64,000 bases of DNA from CADEED01 sp039931065. Its GTDB lineage: Bacteria > Pseudomonadota > Gammaproteobacteria > Steroidobacterales > Steroidobacteraceae. The stretch covers positions 74,347-138,346 of the forward strand of contig JBDTSP010000012.1 of NCBI GenBank assembly GCA_039931065.1, in the 5' to 3' direction. This document shows, one piece after another, positions 44,771 through 53,592 of the stretch (the stretch's first letter is position 1; each line of letters begins with the position of its first letter). The translations under genes were made by a program, and so were the position numbers. Under the pieces are notes generated by a model. It did not search any database, was not told the origin of the DNA, and saw only the letters and a list, made by a program, of their open reading frames with translations.

Positions 44771-45375
44771 TCACTCAGCAGGATCTTGAGGTCATGCACG
44801 AAATCGTCGGACGGGTGCCCGTAGGGCATGACGGCGCGCAGGCCGCCCTTCCGGTCGACCAGGTAGATGGATGAGGAATGACCGATGGTATAGCTGCCGT
44901 CCGCATTCGTGTTCTTGACCGAGCTGATGCCCCAGCTTTTTTCGGCCGCATCGATCTGCGTGCGCGAGCCCACGCCGCCCACGAAAGTCGGGTCGAAGCT
45001 GCCGAGGAACTTCTTCATCTGCGCCTCATCGTCGCGCTCGGGGTCGACTGTGACGTACACCACCTGCACATCCGCACCCGCCGCACCTAACTTCTTACGC
45101 GCGCCCGCCAGTGTCGCCAACGTGATCGGGCATACCTCGCCGCAATTGCTGAAGCCGAAGGCGACCAGCACCGCCTTGCCACGAAAACGCGTCAAGGTGA
45201 GCGGCTTGCCGTCGGATCCCTGCAGGGCCAGCGCCGGCGCCGGCATCACCGGGCTCAACGTGCCGGCCTTGAACAGGTCGGGCGGCGCGGCGAGCCGCAT
45301 CGGTTCGGCGGCCGAGGCAATCGCCATGACCAGAGCGATGACTAACAACAATGCGCTGGCCTGAGACGGCTTCAC
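44767..45375 (-). CDS. SCO1/SenC/PrrC family copper chaperone
   Basis: Thioredoxin-fold protein of 202 residues with an N-terminal signal or anchor (about 6-24, SALLLVIALVMAIASA). The copper-binding motif CGEVCP (CxxxC) and the distal His in YTIGHSSSIYLVD are intact. The family loads the CuA site of cytochrome oxidase or works in thiol redox control. The start is GTG 45373-45375, overlapping the binding-protein stop (GTGA). It is the only SCO gene in the window, about 9 kb from the cox operon, so it might serve CuA assembly or its own operon. Confidence 0.88.
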   Translation of the reverse strand: MKPSQASALLLVIALVMAIASAAEPMRLAAPPDLFKAGTLSPVMPAPALALQGSDGKPLTLTRFRGKAVLVAFGFSNCGEVCPITLATLAGARKKLGAAGADVQVVYVTVDPERDDEAQMKKFLGSFDPTFVGGVGSRTQIDAAEKSWGISSVKNTNADGSYTIGHSSSIYLVDRKGGLRAVMPYGHPSDDFVHDLKILLSE

Positions 45376-46406
45376 AGCGGGATCTTCGCGGCTTTCGCCT
45401 GCTTCACGAAACTGTCGTCGATATAGGTTTCGTACGCGATCGGGTGCTTGATGGTGCCGGCCTCGATCGACAGCTGCATGAGATCGTCGAATTCCTCGCG
45501 GATCATGCGCAGGTCGCCGTAGGTCACGCGGTCGGTCGGGTTTTCCATCACGAACCTGAGGATGTTGGGATCCTGGTTGAAGAAACCCTTGCCCGCGGCG
45601 ATGGCGACGGCCTTGTTGCGGTTCTCCTGATTCTCGTCGAGCCAGATTCCCGCGCCCTGGATCTGGTTCACCAGGTCCTGGACCATTTGCGGTTTTTCCT
45701 GGATCAACTCTTCGCGCACCGTGAGACAACAACAGATGTAGTTGCGCCACTCGTCTCGCGTCATGCGCAGAATCCGTGCGTAGCCAGCGCGCTGTGCGGC
45801 GGCGCCGAACGGCTCACCGGTGCAATACGCGTCGACAGCCTTCGCATACAACGCCGCCGGCATGTCGGGCGGCGGCATCTCGGCGATCTCGATGTCCTTC
45901 GGCGTCATGTTCTCGCGCGCCAGCATTTTGCGCAGGAACAGGAAGTCGACCGCGAAGCGGCTCGGAATCGCGATGCGTTTGCCGCGCAGGTCGGCGAACG
46001 TCTGATACGAGGAATCCTGTCGCACCATGATCACGGCGCCCGAACGATGGCCGAGCGAGACGATCTTCACGGGAATTTTCTTGTCGGCGAGATCCATTAC
46101 GAGCGGCGCGAGCATGTACGCGGCCTGGATGCGATTCGACATCAAGGATTCCTTGATCTCGGGCCAGCCGCTGTACTTGCTGTATTCGAACTTGAAATCG
46201 TTGTCCGCCGTGCCCGCCGTGATGCTCGCCAGCTTGCCGACGCAGGCCACGGGCAGCGTGAGATTGCAGGTCACCGGCAGTCCGCCAACGCTGAGCGATT
46301 CGCGGCTGGCGCCTTTGTCGTCCGCGCAGCCGTGCAGCGAAAACGGCAATGCAGCGGCGAGCGCGCCCTGCAGTATTTGTCGGCGTCCGATGGAGTGAGC
46401 GTTCAA
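45372..46406 (-). CDS. ABC transporter substrate-binding protein, NrtA/CmpA/SsuA-like lipoprotein
   Basis: Periplasmic binding protein of about 344 residues. A twin-arginine-like SIGRRQILQGAL signal ends in the lipobox SLHGC, suggesting a Tat-exported lipoprotein. The body follows the NitT/TauT layout: MLAPLVMDLADKKIPVKIV, the DLRGKRIAIPSRFAVD block, and a YICCCLTVREE stretch with three adjacent Cys. The start is uncertain: TTG 46406 is the nearest plausible codon before the signal, and ATG 46532 would overlap the divergent GMC gene. First gene of the five-gene overlapping set; ligand unknown. Confidence 0.8.
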   Translation of the reverse strand: MNAHSIGRRQILQGALAAALPFSLHGCADDKGASRESLSVGGLPVTCNLTLPVACVGKLASITAGTADNDFKFEYSKYSGWPEIKESLMSNRIQAAYMLAPLVMDLADKKIPVKIVSLGHRSGAVIMVRQDSSYQTFADLRGKRIAIPSRFAVDFLFLRKMLARENMTPKDIEIAEMPPPDMPAALYAKAVDAYCTGEPFGAAAQRAGYARILRMTRDEWRNYICCCLTVREELIQEKPQMVQDLVNQIQGAGIWLDENQENRNKAVAIAAGKGFFNQDPNILRFVMENPTDRVTYGDLRMIREEFDDLMQLSIEAGTIKHPIAYETYIDDSFVKQAKAAKIPL

Positions 46407-46525
46407 GGCGATGAATTTGGCCGGGTGTTCCGGTCGGTAGCGAAAGTGCGCGGCAGCGTAGCCCGAGAAAGCATAGCTTTCGACTATTGCCGTGGCCGGC
46501 ACCGCGCCTAGAATCCAGTCCCAAT

Positions 46526-48307
46526 ATGTCATTCATCTCAGCGGCGGAAGCCGACAAGAACACCTACGACGTCATCGTCGTCGGCTCCGGTGCGGCGGGC
46601 GGACAGACCGCCTACACGCTGACCATGGACGGCGCGAAAGTCCTGATGCTCGAAGCGGGCCGGAACTACACGCCCGCCACCGAGACTCCGATGCTCCAGA
46701 CCAACGCCGAAGCGCCCCTTCGAGGCGCGGGTACGCCCGAGAAGCCGTTCGGCTTCTGGGACGCGACCATCGACGGCGGCTGGCAGGTCCCCGGCGAGCC
46801 GTATTCGAGCGCTTCGGACGATCCGGCGCGACAGTTCGTATGGTGGCGCGCGCGCATGTTGGGCGGCCGCACCAATCACTGGGGCCGCATCTCCCTGCGC
46901 AACGGGCCGTACGACTTTAAACCGCACACGCGCGACGGTCTCGGTTTCGACTGGCCGATGAACTACGAGGACCTCGCGCCGTTCTACGACAAGGTCGAGA
47001 TGTTGATCGGCGTGTATGGCGAAAACGATGGCCTCGAGAACACGCCCAGTTCGCCGGCCGGCGTCCTGTTGCCGCCACCGAAGCCGCGCGTCAGCGACCT
47101 TCTGGTCAAGCAACGCGCCGGGCGCCTGAAGATCCCCGTGGTCGCCGGACATCGCGCGGTGTTGACCACGCGGCTCGACAGCGCGCGTATCCCGAAGCTG
47201 CTGCACCCGGGCAATGCCAATGCGCAGAAGATCCTCGCGCAGGATATGAGCGCGCGCAGCGCCTGCATCTGGGCGACGCCGTGCGGCCGCGGCTGCTCCA
47301 TCCGGGCTAACTACCAGTCGACGACCGTGCACCTGCCGCCGGCGCTTGCCACCGGCAATCTCGACATCGTGACCGACGCCATGGTGCGCGCGGTCACCAA
47401 GCGCCCCGACGGCCGCGCGGAAGGCGTGGTTTTCATCGACCGCAAGACGGGCGCAGAACATCGCGTGAAGGCGCGCGTGGTCGTGCTGGCGGCGAGCGCG
47501 CTCGAATCCGTGCGCATCATGCTCAATTCCGGCGTCGCCAATTCGAGCGGCAAGGTCGGCAAATACATCATGGACACGGTGGGCGCCAATTTCGGCGGCC
47601 AGGTGCCGCTGCTCGAGAACATGCCGGCGCACAACGAAGACGGCGCCGACGGCGGCCACATGTACGTGCCGTGGTGGCTGTACAAGGAGCAGCTCGCCGG
47701 GAAGTTGGGCTTCGCGCGCGGATATCACATCGAATTCGGCGGTGGCCGCACCATGCCCGGCATGGGCGCCGGCGCCGGGCTCGAGTGGCTCAACGGCGGT
47801 AGCTACGGCAAGAAGTTCAAGGAAGACGCGCGGCGTTATTACGGCTCGTTCGTCGGCTTCGCGGGCCGCGGCGAGATGATCCCCAACGACGATTGTTACG
47901 CCGAGCTCGATCCGGCGCTCAAAGACAAATTCGGCATTCCGGTGCTGCGTTTTCACTGGAAGTGGTCGGAGCACGAACTCGGACAGGCCGCGCACATGCA
48001 AAAGACCGCCGCCGAAATCATCGATGCGATGGGTGGCCGCATGCCGAGCGCTCCGCTCAACGGCGAGAAGGCCATCAAGCAGGGCGGCATCATCATTCAC
48101 GAAGTGGGCGGCGCGATGATGGGCAACGACCCCACGAAGTCCGTAACCAACAGCTTCGGGCAGAGCTGGGACATGAAAAATCTGTTCATCACCGACGGCG
48201 CCACGCTCTGCTCGAACGCGGACAAGAATCCGACGCTCACCATCATGGCGCTGGCCTGGCGCTCTTCGGAACACATGTTGGGGCTCATGAAGCGGAAGGA
48301 GCTTTGA
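46526..48307 (+). CDS. GMC family FAD-dependent oxidoreductase (gluconate 2-dehydrogenase large-subunit type)
   Basis: Flavoprotein of 593 residues. FAD-binding GSGAAGG lies at about 20-26, GGRTNHWGR at about 113-121, and the C-terminal NPTLTIMALAWRSSEH block closes the FAD domain, with candidate active-site His. It matches the large subunit of membrane-bound sugar or sugar-acid dehydrogenases. It has no signal peptide and presumably leaves the cell together with the Tat-signal small subunit encoded 2 bp downstream. No cytochrome c subunit is adjacent. The start is ATG 46526, matching the family N-terminus; divergent from the ABC-SCO operon. Confidence 0.87.
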   Translation: MSFISAAEADKNTYDVIVVGSGAAGGQTAYTLTMDGAKVLMLEAGRNYTPATETPMLQTNAEAPLRGAGTPEKPFGFWDATIDGGWQVPGEPYSSASDDPARQFVWWRARMLGGRTNHWGRISLRNGPYDFKPHTRDGLGFDWPMNYEDLAPFYDKVEMLIGVYGENDGLENTPSSPAGVLLPPPKPRVSDLLVKQRAGRLKIPVVAGHRAVLTTRLDSARIPKLLHPGNANAQKILAQDMSARSACIWATPCGRGCSIRANYQSTTVHLPPALATGNLDIVTDAMVRAVTKRPDGRAEGVVFIDRKTGAEHRVKARVVVLAASALESVRIMLNSGVANSSGKVGKYIMDTVGANFGGQVPLLENMPAHNEDGADGGHMYVPWWLYKEQLAGKLGFARGYHIEFGGGRTMPGMGAGAGLEWLNGGSYGKKFKEDARRYYGSFVGFAGRGEMIPNDDCYAELDPALKDKFGIPVLRFHWKWSEHELGQAAHMQKTAAEIIDAMGGRMPSAPLNGEKAIKQGGIIIHEVGGAMMGNDPTKSVTNSFGQSWDMKNLFITDGATLCSNADKNPTLTIMALAWRSSEHMLGLMKRKEL

Positions 48308-48309
48308 AC

Positions 48310-48939
48310 ATGGATCGCCGTACCACCATCAAATGGGTGTTCGCGGCCGCCGCGACCGCACCGTCGTTGCAGTTCTCGTTCGCCGGCGACGCCGCCGTGC
48401 GCGACGTTCCCGCGAACCAGAAGGGCTACGGCACCGACCCCGACCTCATGAAGGAATGGAAAGCGGGCGGCCCGTGGCCACTGACGCTGACCGCCGCCGC
48501 GAAACTAACTACCGCCGCCATGTGCGACCTGATCATTCCCGCTGACGATCATTCGCCCGCGGCCACGTCGGTCGGCGTGGTCGATTTCATCGACGAGTGG
48601 GTGAGCGCACCGTATCCACAGCAGCGCGGCGATCGCGACATCGTTCTGCCTGGTCTCATCTGGATCGAGGCCGAGTCGCAGCAGCGTTTCAGCAAGGCTT
48701 TTCCCTCGTTGAGCGACGCGCAGAAAACGGCGATCGCCGATGACATCTGTTCGCCCGGCAAGGCGGCTTCACAGTTTCAAACCGCGGCGAAGTTCTTCGC
48801 GAAGTTCCGCGATCTGGCCGCCGGCGGCTTCTACTCGACACCCGTAGGTTGGAAAGATCTCGGTTACGTGGGCAATGTGTCGCTCGAGAAATTCGACGGC
48901 CCGCCAGTCGAAGCACTGAAGAAGGCCGGTCTCGCCTGA
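48310..48939 (+). CDS. Gluconate 2-dehydrogenase subunit 3 family protein (Tat signal)
   Basis: Small subunit of 209 residues with a twin-arginine start (MDRRTTIKWVFAAAATAPS) and a helical body typical of the gluconate 2-dehydrogenase subunit 3 family (LTLTAAAKLTTAAMCDLIIPADDHSPAA). It is thought to carry the flavoprotein subunit through the Tat pathway and stabilise it. It starts 2 bp after the GMC gene, so the two form a complex. The third, electron-accepting cytochrome subunit is not encoded here. Confidence 0.85.
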   Translation: MDRRTTIKWVFAAAATAPSLQFSFAGDAAVRDVPANQKGYGTDPDLMKEWKAGGPWPLTLTAAAKLTTAAMCDLIIPADDHSPAATSVGVVDFIDEWVSAPYPQQRGDRDIVLPGLIWIEAESQQRFSKAFPSLSDAQKTAIADDICSPGKAASQFQTAAKFFAKFRDLAAGGFYSTPVGWKDLGYVGNVSLEKFDGPPVEALKKAGLA

Positions 48940-48946
48940 TGCCGCG

Positions 48947-49657
48947 TCAGCGGCTGGCCGTCGCCTGAGCTACCGCCCACACCTCCACCTGCCTGACCCC
49001 CGCACCTAACAACACGGCGCGCAGTTCTTGTGCGGTGCTGCCCGTGGTGACCACGTCATCCACGAGTGCTACGTGCCCCGCCTCGAACAAGCGGCGCGCT
49101 GCACGTTTGCCGGAGATGGCGAACGCGCCGCGCACGTTGCGACGTCGTTCGCCCATGTCGAGAGCGGTCTGCGAAGGCGTGTCTCGAATGCGGCGGAGCG
49201 CGTGTGGCGCCCGCGGGATCTCGAGCATGCGGCCGGCGTAACGCGCCAGCGCCGCGGCCTGGTTGAATCCGCGTTCGCGCAGCCGCGCGATATGCAGCGG
49301 CACGGGCACGAGTAGTTTGGGCATCGGCGCGCCGCGCTCTTGCGCCGCCTGCGCCAGCAACACGCCGAGCACCCGCGCGTTGGCGAGCACGCCCTGGTAT
49401 TTCAGCCGCCGGATCAGGTCGTCGACCGGATGTTCAAACCGGAATGCGGACACGTCGCCGCTCGAGTGTTCGGTATTCCACGGCAGGTCATCTCGGCAGA
49501 AGCCGCACAGGTCCAGATCGAGGGACGCGCCCTCGAACCCGCACAGGCAGCAACGCGGGGGGAAGAGCGTCGTGGCCATGAGCCGCGAGAGCCGCCTTGC
49601 CGCCGTCAACCGCCATGAGCCCCGACGGTTGACAATGCGATTGCCGCTCCCGAACAT
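48947..49657 (-). CDS. comF: ComF family phosphoribosyltransferase-like protein
   Basis: Protein of 236 residues. An N-terminal Cys cluster (PPRCCLCG, LCGFCRDDLPW) forms a zinc ribbon, followed by a PRTase fold with the PRPP-binding loop VALVDDVVTTGST. In naturally competent bacteria ComF takes part in DNA uptake; here it lies divergent from the bio operon, as gntX/comF does in many gammaproteobacteria. The start is ATG 49655-49657 or ATG 49577-49579 (MATTLFPPRC). Confidence 0.88.
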   Translation of the reverse strand: MFGSGNRIVNRRGSWRLTAARRLSRLMATTLFPPRCCLCGFEGASLDLDLCGFCRDDLPWNTEHSSGDVSAFRFEHPVDDLIRRLKYQGVLANARVLGVLLAQAAQERGAPMPKLLVPVPLHIARLRERGFNQAAALARYAGRMLEIPRAPHALRRIRDTPSQTALDMGERRRNVRGAFAISGKRAARRLFEAGHVALVDDVVTTGSTAQELRAVLLGAGVRQVEVWAVAQATASR

Positions 49658-49732
49658 GCAGCGAGTTTCGACGCGGCCGGACCCACTGACCAGCCGGAAA
49701 ACCGTTGTAAATCAACAGATAAAGGGATGAGC

Positions 49733-50812
49733 ATGACCGACACGACGCGGCACGATTGGACCATCGATGAGGTCGAGCAGCTGTTCGCGCTGCCCTTCGC
49801 AGACCTCATGTTCCGCGCGCAGGAGGTCCATCGCGCCAACCACCCTCACAACGCCGTGCAGATGAGCACGCTGCTTTCCATCAAGACCGGGGCCTGCCCC
49901 GAAGACTGCGCGTACTGCCCGCAGTCCGTCCGGTACGAAACCGGCCTCGAACGCGAAACACTCGTGCCACTCGATGAGGTTCGTACGCGCGCGCAGGCGG
50001 CGAAAGACGCTGGCGCAACGCGCTTTTGCATGGGCGCCGCCTGGCGTTCGCCCAAGAAGAAAGATGTCGAAGCAGTCGCCGCGATGATTCGCGAGGTGCG
50101 CGCGCTCGGTATGGAAACCTGCGCCACGCTCGGGATGCTGACGCCCGATCAGGCGCATGAGTTGAAAGACGCTGGCCTCGATTACTACAACCACAACGTC
50201 GACACCTCGCCCGAGTTCTACGGCGAGATCATCACGACACGCACGTATCAGGATCGGCTGGATACTCTCGCCGCCGTACGCGACGCCGGCCTGAATGTCT
50301 GCTGCGGCGGCATCGTCGGCATGGGCGAAACCACGCGTGATCGCGCCTCCATGCTCGCGACGCTCGCGAATCTTCCGCAGCATCCCGAGAGCGTGCCGAT
50401 CAACCAACTGGTGCGCGTGCCGGGCACCCCGCTCGCAGGTGCAGCCGCGGTCGACCCTTTCGATTTCGTGCGCACGATTGCCGTCGCGCGCGTCGTGATG
50501 CCGAAGGCCTTCGTGCGCCTGTCGGCGGGGCGCGAAGTCATGGCTGACGAACTGCAGGCGTTGTGTTTCCTGGCCGGTGCCAATTCCATTTTCTACGGTG
50601 AGAAACTGCTGACCACGGGGAATCCAGATGTCGCGCGCGATCGCGCATTGCTCTCGCGGCTGGGAATCGATCCGCTGGTGCCGCCGGGTCTCGCGGCGCG
50701 CGCGGAATCGGACGGGCATTCTGATGAGGACGAAGAGCACGTGCATGGTCCCGGTTGCTCGCACGCGGCGCCGCGTCCGGGGGCGGCATGCAACGCGACC
50801 CGGCAGCGCTGA
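49733..50812 (+). CDS. bioB: Biotin synthase
   Basis: Radical SAM enzyme of about 359 residues that inserts sulfur into dethiobiotin. The radical SAM Cys triad lies in CPEDCAYCPQS, and the auxiliary 2Fe-2S ligands in later Cys (ETCATLG, NVCCGGI) and the C-terminal GREVM arginine are present. AAAGGG at 49721-49726 sits six bases before ATG 49733, favouring it over ATG 49727. The C-terminus carries a His/Glu-rich tail (SDGHSDEDEEHVHGPGC). It overlaps bioF by 25 bp. A TTGTAAATC half-site just upstream loosely resembles a BirA operator half. Confidence 0.95.
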   Translation: MTDTTRHDWTIDEVEQLFALPFADLMFRAQEVHRANHPHNAVQMSTLLSIKTGACPEDCAYCPQSVRYETGLERETLVPLDEVRTRAQAAKDAGATRFCMGAAWRSPKKKDVEAVAAMIREVRALGMETCATLGMLTPDQAHELKDAGLDYYNHNVDTSPEFYGEIITTRTYQDRLDTLAAVRDAGLNVCCGGIVGMGETTRDRASMLATLANLPQHPESVPINQLVRVPGTPLAGAAAVDPFDFVRTIAVARVVMPKAFVRLSAGREVMADELQALCFLAGANSIFYGEKLLTTGNPDVARDRALLSRLGIDPLVPPGLAARAESDGHSDEDEEHVHGPGCSHAAPRPGAACNATRQR

Positions 50813-51951
50813 AGGCGGCGCTCGCCGATCTCGAGCAGCGCAATCTGAAACGCACGCGCCGGCTCATGCCGCACGCGGGGCTGATCAACTTCTGCAGTAA
50901 CGACTACCTGGGTCTCGCGAACCATCCCGAGGTCATCCGCGCCTGCGTCATCGCGGCGGAAACGTACGGGGTCGGCAGCGGCGCATCGCATCTCGTCACC
51001 GGACACGGAGCCGAACACGAGGCGCTCGAAGAAGAACTGGCCGCCTTCACCGGACGTGAAAAGGCGCTGGTTTTCTCAACCGGCTACATGGCCAACATGG
51101 GCGTCATTAGCGCATTAGCGGATCAAACCGCGACTATTGTCGCCGACAAGCTCAATCATGCGTCATTGATTGACGGCGCCCGCCTCACGCGCGCGCATTC
51201 GTTGCGCTATCGCCATGGTGATTCCGCGCATGCGCAAGAGCTGTTGGCCGCGCTGGATGAGTCCATCGAAACGAGGCTGCTCGTCACCGACGGGGTGTTC
51301 AGCATGGATGGCGATGTCGCGCCGCTGACCGATCTGGCGCGCGCCGCGAAACAGGCCGGCGCGTGGTTGATCGTCGACGATGCCCACGGGCTGGGTGTGC
51401 TCGGCGCCACCGGCCGCGGCACCTGCGAACACTTCGGCTCGAGCAGCGACGATGTGCCGGTGCTCGTCGGCACTTTCGGCAAAGCGTTCGGCACTGTCGG
51501 CGCTTTCGTCGCGGGCGACGCTGACCTCATCGAATTCCTGCTGCAGAAGTCGCGCACGTATATCTACACGACGGCCTTGCCGCCGGCGGTGGCGGCGGCG
51601 ACACGCGCCGCGCTGCGGGTGAGCGAACGTGAATCATGGCGGCGCGAGAAAGCATTGGCGCTGGCGGCGCGATTCAAACGAGGTTTGCGCGCAATCGGCG
51701 TCGCCGCCGATGATCCACAACCCCGAGAACCCCAACCCGGCACCACTATCGTTCCGGTCATCCTGGGTGGAGCGGCGCGTGCCCTGGAGGTCAGCAAGGC
51801 GCTCGAAAGCAAGGGGTTTCTCGTCAGCGCGATTCGACCGCCGACGGTGCCCGCGGGTACGGCTCGGTTGCGCGCCACTTTCTCCGCGGCGCACGAGGAG
51901 GCGCAGGTCGACGGCTTGCTCGACGCACTGACCCAGGCTTTGGAACCATGA
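50788..51951 (+). CDS. bioF: 8-amino-7-oxononanoate synthase
   Basis: PLP-dependent enzyme of 387 residues condensing pimeloyl-ACP with L-alanine. INFCSNDYLGLANHP, GSGASHLVTGH, the DDAHGLGVLG cofactor motif, and the PLP Lys in GTFGKAFGT are all intact. The start is ATG 50788 within the end of bioB, preceded by a G-rich site; the earlier frame opening at 50755 has no similarity. The last four bases overlap the bioC start (ATGA). Confidence 0.95.
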   Translation: MQRDPAALKAALADLEQRNLKRTRRLMPHAGLINFCSNDYLGLANHPEVIRACVIAAETYGVGSGASHLVTGHGAEHEALEEELAAFTGREKALVFSTGYMANMGVISALADQTATIVADKLNHASLIDGARLTRAHSLRYRHGDSAHAQELLAALDESIETRLLVTDGVFSMDGDVAPLTDLARAAKQAGAWLIVDDAHGLGVLGATGRGTCEHFGSSSDDVPVLVGTFGKAFGTVGAFVAGDADLIEFLLQKSRTYIYTTALPPAVAAATRAALRVSERESWRREKALALAARFKRGLRAIGVAADDPQPREPQPGTTIVPVILGGAARALEVSKALESKGFLVSAIRPPTVPAGTARLRATFSAAHEEAQVDGLLDALTQALEP

Positions 51952-52847
51952 ACGCGCCCGATCCACGCAAAATGTTCTCGCTCGATCGCCGCGCGGTGGC
52001 CAGCGCCTTCGATCGCGCCAGTGGGAGTTACGACGCGGCGGCGGCGCTGCAGGAACGGGTGCGCACCGAGTTGCTCAGCCGTCTCGATGAACTGAAAGTC
52101 ACCCCGCAGGCCATCCTCGATCTCGGCGCCGGCACGGGTCACGCGTCGCGGGCATTGAAGCGCCGTTTTCCAAAGGCGCTGACCGTCGCGGTCGACATCG
52201 CGCCCGGCATGTTGGCGCAGGCAAAAGCGCAGTCGCGCTGGTTGCGGCGATTCGAGCGCGTGCGCGCCGACGCCTATGCGCTGCCGTTCCGCGATGCGAG
52301 TTTCGAGCTGGTTTTCAGCAGCCTGATGCTGCAATGGTGTGACGATCTGGATGCCGCCTTCGCCGAGCTCACGCGGGTGCTCAAACCCGGCGGACTCCTT
52401 CTTTTCAGCACGTTCGGGCCGGGCACCCTGGCCGAGCTGCGCGATTCCTGGGCCGCGGCCGATGGTCAGCCGAACCACGTGAATCACTTCTTCGATCCGC
52501 CGACGATAGGCAGCGCGCTGATGCACGCCGGTCTCGCTGAACCGGTGCTCGACGTCGATCGCATCGTCGTGAACTACCCCGATGCGATGACACTGATGCG
52601 CGAGCTCAAGGCCATCGGCGCTCACAACGTCACCCACGGGCGCACCCGCGGGCTGACCAGTCGCAGGCAGCTGGCCGCGATGATCGCAGCTTACGAATCG
52701 TTGCGTCACGACGGCAAACTACCGGCGACGTACGAAGTGATCCACGCGGTGAGCTGGGGCACGGAACGCCGCGAGCCTGAAAATGAAGGCTTTCCGCGCG
52801 AGGCGTTCATCAGCCCGAGTGCGATCCGCAAGCGGACACCCACGTGA
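51948..52847 (+). CDS. bioC: Malonyl-ACP O-methyltransferase
   Basis: SAM-dependent methyltransferase of 299 residues that primes pimeloyl synthesis by methylating malonyl-ACP. RRAVASAFDRASGSYDAAA is the BioC N-terminus, followed by SAM motif I LDLGAGTGHASRAL, and VFSSLMLQWCDDL and LKPGGLLLFSTFGPGTL, which are characteristic of the family. It overlaps bioF and bioD by 4 bp each, so the four bio genes are translationally linked. A matching BioH esterase is not in the operon. Confidence 0.94.
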   Translation: MNAPDPRKMFSLDRRAVASAFDRASGSYDAAAALQERVRTELLSRLDELKVTPQAILDLGAGTGHASRALKRRFPKALTVAVDIAPGMLAQAKAQSRWLRRFERVRADAYALPFRDASFELVFSSLMLQWCDDLDAAFAELTRVLKPGGLLLFSTFGPGTLAELRDSWAAADGQPNHVNHFFDPPTIGSALMHAGLAEPVLDVDRIVVNYPDAMTLMRELKAIGAHNVTHGRTRGLTSRRQLAAMIAAYESLRHDGKLPATYEVIHAVSWGTERREPENEGFPREAFISPSAIRKRTPT

Positions 52848-53557
52848 CGCCTGACAAGTTGCAACGCGGCTTCTTCATCACCGGCACCGACACGGGCGTC
52901 GGCAAGACTCTCGTCGCGGTCGGATTGACGCACGCGTTGGTGGCGCGCGGCATTCGCACCGCCGTGATGAAACCGGTCGCGGCGGGCGGCATCCGCACGC
53001 CGACGGGCCTCTTCAACGACGACGCGCTCGAATTGTCAGCCGCCAGCAACGTGAAGGCACCCTACGCAGACGTGAACCCGTGGAGGTTGTCGACGCCCGC
53101 CTCGCCGCACCTGGCCGCGCTCGCCGATGGCGTCGCGATTGGTCACGAGCGCATCGCCGCGGCGTTCGATCGACTCGCGGCGGCTTCCGACCTGGTGATC
53201 GTCGAAGGCGCGGGCGGCTGGTACGCACCGATCTCCGCCACTGAAACCATGGCCGACGTCGCCGGAAAGCTGGCGCTCCCGGTGGTGCTCGTGGTCGGCA
53301 TCCGCCTCGGCTGCCTGAATCACGCGCTGCTCACGCGCGAGGCGCTGCGCGCGCGCGGAATGATTTTCGCCGGCTGGGTCGCGAACAAGCTGGCCACCGA
53401 AATGCCGTTGGCCGACGCGAATATCGACACGTTGAGCAGCCGGTTCGGGGCTGCGCCGCTCGCCGTCGTGCCGGCGGACGCGGTGAAATCCGGCTCCGGT
53501 CAAAGCGCACTCCCGGGATGGGCGAACGAAGTGGCGGAAAGACTCCTAAGTCCTTGA
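52844..53557 (+). CDS. bioD: ATP-dependent dethiobiotin synthetase
   Basis: P-loop enzyme of 237 residues that closes the ureido ring of dethiobiotin. Walker A is GTDTGVGKT (about residues 14-22); MKPVAAGG, the EGAGGWYAPI block and the C-terminal LSSRFGAAPLAVVP region follow. The start is GTG 52844 (GTGA overlap with the bioC stop). Last gene of bioBFCD; the downstream promoter for the cox operon overlaps its 3' end. Confidence 0.95.
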   Translation: MTPDKLQRGFFITGTDTGVGKTLVAVGLTHALVARGIRTAVMKPVAAGGIRTPTGLFNDDALELSAASNVKAPYADVNPWRLSTPASPHLAALADGVAIGHERIAAAFDRLAAASDLVIVEGAGGWYAPISATETMADVAGKLALPVVLVVGIRLGCLNHALLTREALRARGMIFAGWVANKLATEMPLADANIDTLSSRFGAAPLAVVPADAVKSGSGQSALPGWANEVAERLLSP

Positions 53558-53584
53558 GTGCACCAGTAAATTCGCTGGTATAGT
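53554..53584 (+). promoter_or_regulatory. Candidate extended -10 promoter of the DUF2244-cox operon
   Basis: TATAGT (53579-53584) is preceded by TGG, making an extended -10, with a weak -35 TTGAGT 19 bp upstream. Transcription would begin almost at the GTG start of the next gene (53593), implying a nearly leaderless mRNA. ACCAG/CTGGT form an inverted repeat across the spacer. Assigned by eye. Confidence 0.45.
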
Positions 53585-53592
53585 CGCGCCCC

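Noticed and set aside
46538..48274. 578-codon minus-strand frame opposite the GMC oxidoreductase gene
   Set aside because: Long only because of high GC; the plus strand encodes intact FAD-binding and C-terminal GMC motifs.
49629..49657. TTGACA-N17-GAACAT as the bioB promoter
   Set aside because: The -35 is perfect but the -10 matches only 3 of 6 positions and lies over the possible comF start; too weak to list as a feature.
51959..52055. Possible frameshift between bioF and bioC
   Set aside because: The 4-bp overlap is a normal ATGA coupling; both proteins have complete N- and C-termini.
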